A stretch of DNA of 64,000 nucleotides from Heterobilharzia americana (Eukaryota; Platyhelminthes; Trematoda; Strigeidida; Schistosomatidae). The translations under genes and the position numbers were made by a program. Of the stretch, positions 37,135-46,335 are shown piece after piece. Position 1 is the first letter of the stretch, and each line of letters opens with the position of its first letter. The stretch is from contig OX104127.1 in the NCBI GenBank assembly GCA_944470555.2, forward strand, positions 115,968,741 through 116,032,740, in the 5' to 3' direction. A model generated the notes under the pieces. The model ran no database searches. It saw only the letters and a program-made list of their open reading frames with translations, and was not told where the DNA came from.

Positions 37135-37284
37135 TCAAGTTGTTATTCATCGAAGACTGACATCAGTTGGAGGAACACTGCGCACTGCTGAGGAGTCCCA
37201 TACTAGGACAAAACAGCTGTCCAGTGCTCCCAGGTTTCCTTTGTTCCTCCAACTGATGTCAGCCTTCGATGAATAATAACTTGA
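37135..37284. repeat. Long inverted repeat made of SINE 3' ends
   Basis: The arms at 37135-37175 and 37244-37284 are 41 bases long and reverse-complementary with two mismatches. The right arm (CTCCAACTGATGTCAGCCTT and on) matches the 3' end of the ribozyme-type SINE at 58.7 kb. The left arm is an inverted copy of the same end. The loop carries a hammerhead-like core. The structure could extrude as a cruciform or, if transcribed, fold as a long hairpin. It probably arose by inverted joining during SINE insertion. Confidence 0.85.
37182..37227 (+). ncRNA. Hammerhead ribozyme-like core, probably inactive
   Basis: Stem I: GCACTG (37182-37187) pairs with CAGTGC (37222-37227). The core CTGAGGA (37188-37194) fits CUGANGA. 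Stem II is GTCC (37195-37198) with GGAC (37206-37209). Stem III is the short palindrome CAGCTG (37214-37219). The predicted cleavage would follow GTC at 37219-37221. The strand after stem II reads AAAA where GAAA is required, so core position G12, a catalytic residue in type hammerheads, is A. The layout fits the short-stem-III hammerheads of schistosome Sm-alpha SINEs. Confidence 0.7.
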
Positions 37285-37954
37285 AATAATCCGAGTTCCA
37301 TAAATGTACCCTGTGCAGGCTGCTTTCATTATGTCTACAACTGAAAGTAGTGAAATATAGTCAAACAATCCTACCGCTGATTAACTTAAATGTAGCCAGT
37401 CACAAAAGAGTAAATTTATCCCGATTTCATGTCATAGCCGTTTTGTATTTCCTTCTTATCGTTCACTGTCGCTTTCTAGGTGGAGGATACAAGATACGAT
37501 ACTGATAATACAAATGAGTTGAACAGTTTAAGTTCATTTTAAGCACTTATAGTTCTCATTATCAGTTCACTGAAGCTGAGCAAAACGTTTTCCCTTGAGA
37601 ATATACGGCCGACTTTTGTACATTTTAGTGGGACAACACCGTAACTAAGAACTTGAATTCCGTTCGTAAGGTAGTTGAATATAATCGGTGTGTACTATCA
37701 TTTGAAATGAACAAGAATCGGTCATACATGCCAAACCTTTACCATACTAAGACAAGTAAAGAAGAAAAATAAAATGAAAACATATTTCACTCTTCAGTGT
37801 GAAAAATGAGTCACACAACAATTTTCTAGGTGCATTAGAGAGGTACGTATTTAACCACTCCAGTATAACCCTGTAAAACATTCTGCTGCAGATTTTGTCT
37901 TTGTGACCAAAGTTTTGTCGTACCTCATCCAAAACCAAAGAACATGATGCAAAA
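37285..37954. other. Unassigned spacer upstream of the second PLE
   Basis: No clear motif. The last part may hold decayed PLE 5' sequence. Confidence 0.35.
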
Positions 37955-38162
37955 GTGCAATTTGAAAATTTTGTCGGCCAGACTCGAAACTTAATCCCAA
38001 CGTCCACTGAAAGCTTTGGACGTTTCAAACCTACATTGTCACATTGCTGCTATCAGTATTTGACAACGAGGTATTGTATCCAAAGAGCGCAAAGCACAAC
38101 TGAGAGAACTACTAAACAACAAGGATATTGTACTTGTACGCCCAGACAAAGGATCTGGTATC

Positions 38163-38414
38163 GTGGTTTTGATTCGGTCGGATTATATTGATAAACTATG
38201 CCCAATTCTCAGTAATGATAATAAATTTCTAAAATCTAGAGATTGGAAGGATAGAACAGAAGATATTGAAAATCTTAAGAAAATTGATGCTCCAGATATT
38301 TATGATCCGCTCAGACCATCTGGTTCACATATGCCCCGTTTATATGGTCTGCCGAAGGCGCATAAAGTTGGTCTTCCTCTTCGTCCAGTACTGGATATGC
38401 TTAATTCACCTTAG
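38163..38414 (+). pseudogene. PLE reverse transcriptase, N-terminal piece
   Basis: About 84 codons open, containing the stretch after the RPDKG motif and the PLE-diagnostic YGLPKAHK box with LRPVLDMLNSP. A TAG follows directly, where the family continues into the fingers domain. The frame resumes at 38538. Confidence 0.75.
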
Positions 38415-38537
38415 CACTCATTGACAAAGTGGTTCGCAAAAATGCTTGAACCGGTGAGATGAAATCTATGTAAATATAGTCTTCCCGATTCATTTGGCTT
38501 TGTTCGCTGCATCGATATCAACGTAACGGGTAGGCGT

Positions 38538-38837
38538 ATGATATCGCTTGATATTTGTTCTTTATTTACCAATGTTCCACTTGTTGAAACCGTTTGTTAT
38601 CTATGTGATTACATTGTTTCTAATAATATTAACACTGGATTACCAACGAGCGACCTAAAAGAACTAATATTGAGATGTACGTTTAATGTACAGTTTAGAT
38701 TCAATAATATAATCTGTAATCAGACGGAAGGAGTTGCAATGGGTTCTCCACTAGGCCTTGTCCTGCTTGATATCTTTATGGCAAAGCTAGAAAACCGGTC
38801 GCTTAAAGAAATAATTTCGGAACCTATATTTGTATAA
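38538..38837 (+). pseudogene. PLE reverse transcriptase, palm piece
   Basis: An open stretch of 99 codons with SLDICSLFTNVPL (motif A) and EGVAMGSPLG (motif B), ending just before the polymerase active-site box. That box lies in another frame at 38839-38856 and reads YIGDT instead of the Y-x-D-D form. Confidence 0.8.
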
Positions 38838-39444
38838 AAGATACATCGGAGACACTTCTTATTTGCGACGAAACATGTTTAGAGGAAGAGCTGTTAGAAC
38901 TTTTCAGTGATTGTCACCTCTCCATTAAATTCATTGTGGTGGGAGAGTTAAATTCAATGTTCCACTTTCTAGACGTAACGCGGAAGAGAAGGGATGATGG
39001 CTCGATTCAAAGGTCAGTCTATAGAAAACCAACTTAGACCGTCAGTTCATATATGACCGTGTTCACTTTAATAGTTGGGTACATCTTAGTTGTAGGAGAA
39101 ATCTCATTCACTCACTGTGTTCCAGAATCTATGGAATATGTTCAGAAGACAAGCTTGATGCTGAAATCAAAACTCTTAGAATAATGCTATCTAATAACGG
39201 ATAGCCTGAAAGATTTATTAACAATAATCTGAAGAAACAAAACACTCCCTACCCCATTACAGTCCCTAAGAAAATTTTAACCATGAATCTAGAATTCAAA
39301 GGAGACACCACAGCCGAAGTGCTGAAAAATCGTCTGTCAAGATGTATCAATAGTAGCTTCTATGCTGCTAGGTTGAGATTGATATTCTCTAGCCGCCTTC
39401 TGACTCGTCAATATGTGAAAGATATGCTTCCACTTATGTTCACA

Positions 39445-39692
39445 TCTATGTGTATCTGAAAGTTCACGTGCTCCTGTGGAGCCGACTGTATTGGACGTTG
39501 TAAGCAGGCCCTCCGAGAACGTGTTGCTGAACACTACCCGGTTTGGCTTACCAGATGCGAGCAAAGGAAAACGACTTCATCCACATGTGAACACCTTGTT
39601 GAATGTGAACACTCAGCACCTCAAGATTCATCCTTCAAAATAATTTACAAAGTTAAATTGAACTACTCCAAAGGTTTACGTTTCCACCACTA
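39445..39692 (+). pseudogene. PLE GIY-YIG endonuclease remnant
   Basis: After an in-frame TGA at about 39457 the frame reads FTCSCGADCIGRCKQALRER, then VAEHYPVW, a Cys- and His-containing stretch (TCEHLVECEH) and KLNYSKGLRFHH before TAA at 39690-39692. C-x-C upstream of the IGR motif and the EHYPVW segment are the PLE nuclease signature; the usual Tyr of YIG is Cys. This domain nicks target DNA in intact PLEs. Confidence 0.75.
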
Positions 39693-39700
39693 ATGCATTG

Positions 39701-41574
39701 CTGAAGCACTAGCTATACATGAACAAAAGTCAAACTTTGCATTCAAAAACGTTTTGTGAAACCACTTTCTCTACCTTGGCCTTAACATTTCATTTTGTTG
39801 GTTTGCCAATTTCGGTTCAATTTGGTATACTTCTCTTCTATTATCACCATTATCACCAATTTTCACTTCACTGACAACATTTGTCTCTTATTTCACCACT
39901 TGTTATCAATTAGTTCCTCCTTATTCAATGACCCATTTTCTGTCTCTTCCACTTGAACAAATACCACCACCTACACCGATCATATATTTTGCATATTGAC
40001 TGAACAACTTTTTAGTGCAATTATCTATGACTTTACAGAGTATAAATATGACCGTACAGCTTGATAATGAAGTCGTTGAAAAAAATATTTCTTCGCCGAT
40101 ACATGCCTTGTTCTTATTCATGAAAAATGATATTTGGCGACAAGGAAATTTCCAACAGTGATTAGGAAAACAATATCATATACTAAGCGTGAAAGCGTGA
40201 GCTCAGTCTATAACAACACTGAAGATGTTTGCATTTTAGACTCCAAACAAAAACAGAGGTATCATTTTTGATATTTCAAAGAGGTATATACGAACGAAGA
40301 ATATTTTAAATAACTCATCAGGGTGTTCAATTATAAAATCAATTTCGTTAACTTAATAATAGCCAGAATTTACGGCAAGTGCATTTAGGAAGGGTTATGG
40401 AATTATAATTGAAATTTGATTCTTTAAGCTTGTGGATGGTAGTGTCATTTGTGTATGTCAGTTGCGGTGATAAGTTGAGCGTAAACTTTGTCAATGGATT
40501 GGTAATCATATGTGTGGGAAAGGAGAGTCAATAATAAAGTTCAAGGTTGCATTGTTTCCAATGCGTGGCTGGTGCAAATAATGACATGAATTTACCTAAG
40601 GGAACAGATCGACTGAGTATGCCATCCCAAGGTGATTATCATGTAAGGTGACTGTGATGAGAGTAGTAATAATGTTAGAGAAAAAAATTTTAACAAGAAT
40701 GTTAAAGATTTGTTATATTAAGACCGGAGGGATATCTGGCTTACATTCGCCGCAAATTTCGGCTATCAGTGTGTCAACAGAATTGATTTCATAACTGCAG
40801 AACTTGATGAGAAGTTATTGAGAATATTCTTCGTTCACATTTCAGAGACCTTATAGAGTGTTCTTGCAAGCAGGAGTGTCTGCGTTCGTATGCGGATTAA
40901 GGCGGATCACAAGGTTCATCCACGGCACTCATAGATAATATGCATCAGCATGGAAGTTAACCTTAAGCACTCTAACAGTTTAATTGAGAATGTGAATTGA
41001 GGTTGTTGGAATACATTTTCGGCATTTCGTTCGCTGACTGCCGACTGTTTCCAATATCTGAAGACAGGATGGTTAATAAATTCATAAATAAACTTGAAAA
41101 TTTTGTGTATGCAGTGCAGTTCATCTCACTCAAATGTTCCATGACAGAAACTGTGATAACGGAAATCTCGTCTTCTTACACAATGAAATGCAGGGATGTT
41201 CATTTGCTTATGATTAAACAAATTGAGGTGGGTGGCTCAACAGCAGAAGCTGAATAATCAAACGCTTGTGAATAGTAATGGAAAGAGGTTTTATTCCAGG
41301 ACACTCACAGGTGGAATGCATAGAATTGTAATTGTCACTTACAGATTTCACGTAATGAAAGTTTCTTGAATTCTGTATTATATCTTAAAACATTCCGCTT
41401 TTCTGTAGAGTATTCTAATTTCTCTATCTAATGCTTTATGATCTTCAAAATATATTAGACAAAATATTAGCTTTAAACTAAGACAACTGTAACTGTGAAA
41501 ATCTCTTTGTCTTCCTATTTCGTGGGCTTAGTGTTTGACTAAATTTCTCCTTTGCCGAACAAATCTATGGAATT
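39701..41574. other. Unassigned DNA
   Basis: No feature recognised. The first few hundred bases may be PLE 3' untranslated sequence. A plus-strand frame of 86 codons at 40997-41257 has no known motif and no ATG start. Confidence 0.4.
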
Positions 41575-41900
41575 TTATTATTTGTTACTACTTGTAATTC
41601 TCCGTTGTTATACTAAATCGGATTGATCGACCTCTGTTAGCATTTGGGTTTTATTATCGGCGTCTCCACACTACCTGAATATTTATTGCTATAACTGAGT
41701 TAGTGGTGGCTAGTGATGGAATCCATCACATGAGTCTTGTCCCGTGTGAGGCTACCTAACTAGATATGCCTGCACCCCAGTAGGTGATGTAGTTCCCACT
41801 ACGCCTCGAACCTTGTACCCATTGCTTCAAACACCAGAGCTTTATTCATCTGGCACTCTGGATTTTGCTGCTAGCCACAACCAGGTCAACTATAAGTATG
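41575..41900 (-). mobile_element. tRNA-headed SINE-like repeat
   Basis: On the minus strand, a B-box-like GGTTCGAGGC lies at about 41809-41818, preceded by a tRNA-like stretch with a weak A-box candidate TGGCTAGCAG near 41875. About 230 bases downstream the sequence ends in an AT-rich tail with TAATAA units. The last 120 bases (41583-41705) resemble 46110-46225 in the same orientation, which supports a dispersed repeat with a common 3' module. Confidence 0.55.
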
Positions 41901-43072
41901 GAGTTCTGTTTTCAGTAAATTAATCTGCTTAGTTTTTCATCATCAATGTGTATATGCATTACTGCACCTGAATTTATCTGTAGGTTGATTTCTAGGCACA
42001 TGAATTGTCTTTTAAGAAATTGGTTTCAGTATAGAAGGCAACCATTTCCTAATCGTCTCTCCTTTTTATGCAAATATAACTTCTGGAAAATTAGTGACCT
42101 CGGTACAGAACTGCAGTACACTTTTACAAGGTTGATATCCGGTCAAAGATTATCACTGAATTGACTACTTCACCAAGAACTGCCAACCGCACTGTTTATT
42201 ATCTGATTTTAGTGTTCAATGGTTGCATAGGTTAATTAGTTATTTCACAGCCTTCTTATCCCTTTTTTCATATTTTAAAGAGTACAAAATTCGCCTAATT
42301 ATTGTATATCTGTTCAAACCAACCCTCAGTCAGTCAGAGTGGGACCAGACTACTGGAGAAATTTTAGATGCGACTTAAATGTTTTACCATTTAACTGTAG
42401 ACTCACTAATCAAAAGTCAGTACTCTCTAGAAGTAATGTTCGACAAAAAGATCAAGAAGTGTGTAAGTGCAATAGAACAAAAGAATAAAGGTGGGAAAGA
42501 CAAACACAAAGATAGATCATTGTAACCTCTATTATGCGGAAAAACGTTGAGATTGTAGAAAAAACAGTTGGTTTATGGTGCTCTCTTAGCTAAGGTTGAA
42601 GTCGGCTTTTAAGTAATTAACGGAAAGAGCGAGAAGTGAGCTGCAGAAAGTTACTGTTGAAGAACAAACTTCAATCAGACACTCAAGCTACTAAATACCA
42701 GCTTCAGTTAAGATAGTGAACAATAGTCATCAAAAACAGATGGTTGAGGTTCGATTCCACTCTTTTGACTTATCATTGTTAAAAGCAAAGAAGACTCATT
42801 GACAAAGGTCAACTTTATTTGGAAAAATCATGGTAGATAGAAGGAGACCATAAGACTTCTTAATGTATCCAAGTAGGCAAATACTTCATTTTACAGGAAG
42901 AAAAGTCTTTATCGTAAGCCAGTGGACACTGTTATAGACATTTGTGAGCTTCAAATGTTTAGCTACACAACTGTGTGGTAGGGACAATCCGAGTGAAATA
43001 AGTGACTTAGTGGTACGATGAAGACATGATATCAAACCTTTTGGGGGGCTTTTTCTATGTATATGAAAGCAG
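41901..43072. other. Unassigned DNA
   Basis: No gene recognised. GAGGTTCGATTCC at about 42746 looks like an isolated polymerase III B box and may be a SINE scrap. Confidence 0.35.
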
Positions 43073-43081
43073 TATATATAC

Positions 43082-43137
<56 letters not shown>

Positions 43138-43139
43138 TT
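43073..43139. repeat. (TA)n microsatellite with CA interruptions
   Basis: A tract of TA dinucleotides of about 67 bases, with a few TACA interruptions near its left end. Confidence 0.95.
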
Positions 43140-44949
43140 ATGACATGAACTTTCACCTTATAGAAGCTGTTTTTCAACACAGAGACCTACTTTTGTCCTC
43201 TGATATTCTTGCTACCTATTGAAAGTTTATTTGCTGCCGTTGGTACATTCTTTGCTCTCATACACTTTGAGTTCATTCCCGAATTATATAGTAATGAATA
43301 TGCACATACGTCCTTAAATCGATCCAGTAATCAGGCTGTAACAAGGTTTAAATGTAAGCGGGAAATTCACTGGTGTTTCCCTTCCTTTGTTGTATGAAAT
43401 ATCTTATCTGGAAATTTGAGTTATAATAGCATACGACGTTAGGCTTTCCACTGCTTATTTATCAAAAGACATTTCGATTAAGAGTAGTCGTAGCACTTGG
43501 AATTAACTTCATACATTTCCCTCCCTTGCTAAGTCCAACCAAAGCAAGGATGAATAGATTTACAACAATCTTTTATCTTGTCTTAGATTTGCAAATTTAG
43601 GTTGAACGCAGCTGAAGAATACCAGCGAAATAAAATACAAAACTGTTTTATTCCTGAAAATTTGCTTGCTCCTGTTTTGTTCAAAACTTAGAAATGAGTA
43701 CAAAAAATTCCGCTGGTAACATGTAGTTGGGAGCAGCTGGCTTGAAAAACATTTAATGAACAAGAATATCATGATCATCTGGAATACTAAAGAGACCGAA
43801 TGGTGGCAGTGCCAATTGTTAGACTTCTGCTAAAGTGTGCAGTCGTATACGCCGAATTTCAGCCTCCTGTAGACTGATGGTGATATTTCACTTATAAGTT
43901 GAAAATTCTGTCTGAGATGAAAAGTGATACATCCTTTAATAAAGGAGACAGATTCACTTACCGAAGACACTATATTTCAGATAGACTAATAATTAAATTT
44001 GACGAATCATGAAAACAGAATGATCAGTCTGAAGACAGTTAAATATTTGTAAGTGCGCTGCTCATCAATTTTAATTGAATAATTCAGTTATCTCGCAATA
44101 AATAAATATTACATCAAGAACTATGTTTGTCGGCAGTTGATATGCTGCAGGTAAAATCAACCCTTATCTATTTATTACAATCTGATCATGAATTGCATCC
44201 AAACACGGTAATTGGTTAATTGATATCTAAGGTTGGTGAGCTTGAATTAAAAGGGGGAAGCTCTCATCAAAACAAAGCAGAATTCTGAAGGTGATTTCCC
44301 ATTAAAAACATAAAACGAAGCACTCATTCATTTACTCGATAACATTTCAAGAAATATTGATCGCTCAGATTCATATTCAACCAGTTGTGCTTCATTCACT
44401 GATTCGCAAATTTCCCATAGTTTAGCATAGAGGGGGTGAAAGAATTTTGCGGATATCACGAGTTAATTCTGATGCATTTATCTTCCAAACATTTTTTTGC
44501 TTTAGGAAATACAATTTTGTTATAACCCTATTTCTTATCATGCAAATAGCGTACCTCTGGCGCACCAAAATGCAGACATATTATTCTAATAACTGAAATA
44601 TGGGGTAATCATCTGAATTTGTCTCAAGTTTTAAGTCAGTGAGCTTTTTAAATAGCCCTGAAAAAGTATTTGGATTTATGAATATAAGCTGGAATGATCA
44701 GACTTGGTATCTCACTTTTCAACCCTTCTGATATCATAAAAGCAGTGGTACATTTCTCACATTATAAAACTTAATGAAGGACCTCACAGAATTTGTATCT
44801 GCCATACCATTCTTTTACAACTCTCTAACTGCTTACTGGCAGTCTTAAGTTCATAATATGTATTCGAAAGTGTATTAAACTAAACATGGGCATTAATACA
44901 ATAATCATTTTGACGATCTGAGATAGCCATGGTTTGGTAAACTGGTATT
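43140..44949. other. Unassigned DNA
   Basis: No supportable gene or repeat. Short frames at 43209-43397 and 43560-43778 are unfamiliar. Confidence 0.4.
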
Positions 44950-45030
44950 GATGTTGAGTGATGATTCACGGTGAGATAGAAATTTGGGCCTCGGTGAAAT
45001 TCAAACCAGTGACTTCCAAATTCTTGGCTC
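44950..45030 (-). mobile_element. tRNA-derived SINE, inverted partial copy
   Basis: Read on the minus strand, GTCACTGGTTTGAATTTCAC is a decayed B-box region. It is followed by CCCAAATTTCTATCTCACCG and ATCATCACTCA, closely paralleling the plus-strand copy at 45080-45150. The two lie head to head with their tRNA-like ends facing each other. Confidence 0.6.
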
Positions 45031-45044
45031 GGTGCCCCATCTTA

Positions 45045-45165
45045 AACTCAGTTGGTAGATCTCTAGACCGAAAACTCTGTGGTCGCTGGTTCGAATCTAG
45101 CTGCAATCCAAATTTTCATTTCACCTTCAGTCATCACCCAGTAGTAATGCACTTCACAGTAATAA
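45045..45165 (+). mobile_element. tRNA-derived SINE copy
   Basis: AACTCAGTTGGTAGA at about 45048 is an A-box/D-arm-like sequence and GCTGGTTCGAATCTAGC at about 45090 is a good B-box/T-arm-like stem-loop, so the head closely resembles a tRNA. The non-tRNA body TTTTCATTTCACCTTCAGTC follows, which is shared with 62970-63000 and, inverted, with 44950-45000. Lacking an acceptor stem and a normal anticodon arm, it is a SINE head rather than a tRNA gene. Confidence 0.65.
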
Positions 45166-45384
45166 ACAAAGAACAGGCGGGTAGGTAAAACTCATATCAT
45201 TGTAGAAAAGGGTGCATGGAAAGAGAAAGACTTTAGAAAATGAAGTTTGGTGAAAATAATGAAGCAATAGAATGTGCCAAAGAGTGAGTATATCTAAACT
45301 ATACTGACTCATTTTCAAGCATGTTATCAAAGGTCTCCAAACAACTAATGTTTATTGCCTCATGGATCCCAAACAGGTAATCTA
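45166..45384. other. Short unassigned spacer
   Basis: AT-rich DNA with no motif, between the SINE pair and the LINE fragment. Confidence 0.4.
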
Positions 45385-45845
45385 AATCTCCGAACACGCC
45401 TCAGGCCAACGGTCAAAGACTTCATTGAGTGGTGTCACCATGTGGTGTGATTGCCCTAAACTCTTTCGAACCCAATCCATCTTTCCCCAGCATGGTACTT
45501 CGAGGAAGGTGGTGCCCTTGAATGCAATCACACATCCAAGCCAGCCCAGTCGACCGAGGTTTACGACACCACCAAATGACTTGCCTTTTTTGTCTAGTAA
45601 CCTTCGCCTGACCTCGGCATTGCTCATACGGTGATTCCGCCAAATGCGAGCAATGCTACGGAGAAATATGTGGTAAAAACCCTGTAACCACTTCGTGCCT
45701 TCTATTTTTAACGACCGTTCACCACCACCGTATTATAGTACAGAACGGACTGCATTGCAGTACACCTGCCCATTGTAGGTTGTCCAATGTCTCATCAGCT
45801 GGCCCCAGAGATGACGCAAGTTGGCAAATGCCAAACGCAAACAAA
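45385..45845 (-). pseudogene. C-terminal fragment of a different LINE (RTE-like) polyprotein
   Basis: On the minus strand the translation, with frame changes, gives LASSLGP-type sequence at about 45830, VYCNAVRSVLYY at about 45760 (from the RVYCA-VRSVLLYG motif), ARIWRNHRMSNAEVRRRLLDK at about 45640, VVNLGRLGWLG at about 45570, HHLPRSTML at about 45510 and MKSLTVGLRRVR at about 45420. This order is that of the region after the reverse-transcriptase active site in schistosome RTE-like LINEs. It is clearly a different family from copies A-C. Only the 3' portion is present. The sequence has stops and frameshifts and is a relic. Confidence 0.75.
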
Positions 45846-46109
45846 TCATATTTATTTATACAGTGATATACACTTCATTGAATTGCACTTTATTCTTCAT
45901 CGGCATGCTGTTTTGTTCACATTTTATAGTATTATGAAATTACTGATAACAACTAGTCAAGAAAATGGAATATCCTTAATATTTGTGAACATGTTCTATC
46001 CATCTGTCATCCTGCCGGTGGGCTGGCCAATTTTTGAAGACAAAAGATATGATAAACTCTGTCAAAGACTATCCAGAAAGACAACTCTATCCTATTTGTT
46101 GGGTAATAC

Positions 46110-46335
46110 CAATTAATAATACTTGTAAATCCCCGTTGTAACACTGAGTAGAATTGTTCGATATCTGTTATTAGATGGTCCTCTACGCGGGTACCTCAGT
46201 ACTGCCTGAATAAGTTAAAACTGTAATGTATTAGGTGCTCATGCTTTTTGTTTTTTGATGCTGTCCAAAAGCTCCTGTGGTTAGCATTAAAGCAACAGCC
46301 AACAGCTGGTTGCTACAGATAGAGAGATTCTGGAT
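46110..46335 (-). repeat. Second copy of the 3' module of the 41.6-kb SINE-like repeat
   Basis: In the minus orientation, TATTCAGG-AGT, then a CG-containing stretch, TAACAGA and TTACAACGG-GA-TTACAAGTA occur in the same order as at 41583-41705. Similarity is moderate. Its 5' part does not match the other copy and I see no B box, so it may be truncated or a different subfamily. Confidence 0.45.

Larger units (their letters stand above)
37955..39700 (+). mobile_element. Degenerate Penelope-like retroelement with reverse transcriptase and GIY-YIG
   Basis: Ordered PLE parts lie on one strand. An N-terminal block, FENFVGQTRNLIPTS with SFGRFKP, starts at 37958. VRPDKGSGIVVL follows at about 38140, RLYGLPKAHKVGLPLRPVL at about 38340, MISLDICSLFTNVPLVETV at 38538, GVAMGSPLGLVLLDIFMAKL at about 38735 and the polymerase box reading RYIGDT at 38839-38856. 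Next are VYRKPT at about 39020 and a C-terminal GIY-YIG region to 39692. Stops and frame changes divide it into at least four pieces, and one catalytic aspartate of the YxDD box is Gly. It resembles the schistosome PLE group. It is complete in layout but dead. Confidence 0.85.

Noticed and set aside
45040..45110. A tRNA gene
   Set aside because: The B box is good, but the acceptor stem and anticodon arm do not fold properly, and the following body is repeated elsewhere, which fits a SINE head.
45425..45634. Plus-strand open frame as a gene
   Set aside because: It is antisense to a recognisable LINE C-terminal fragment read on the minus strand.
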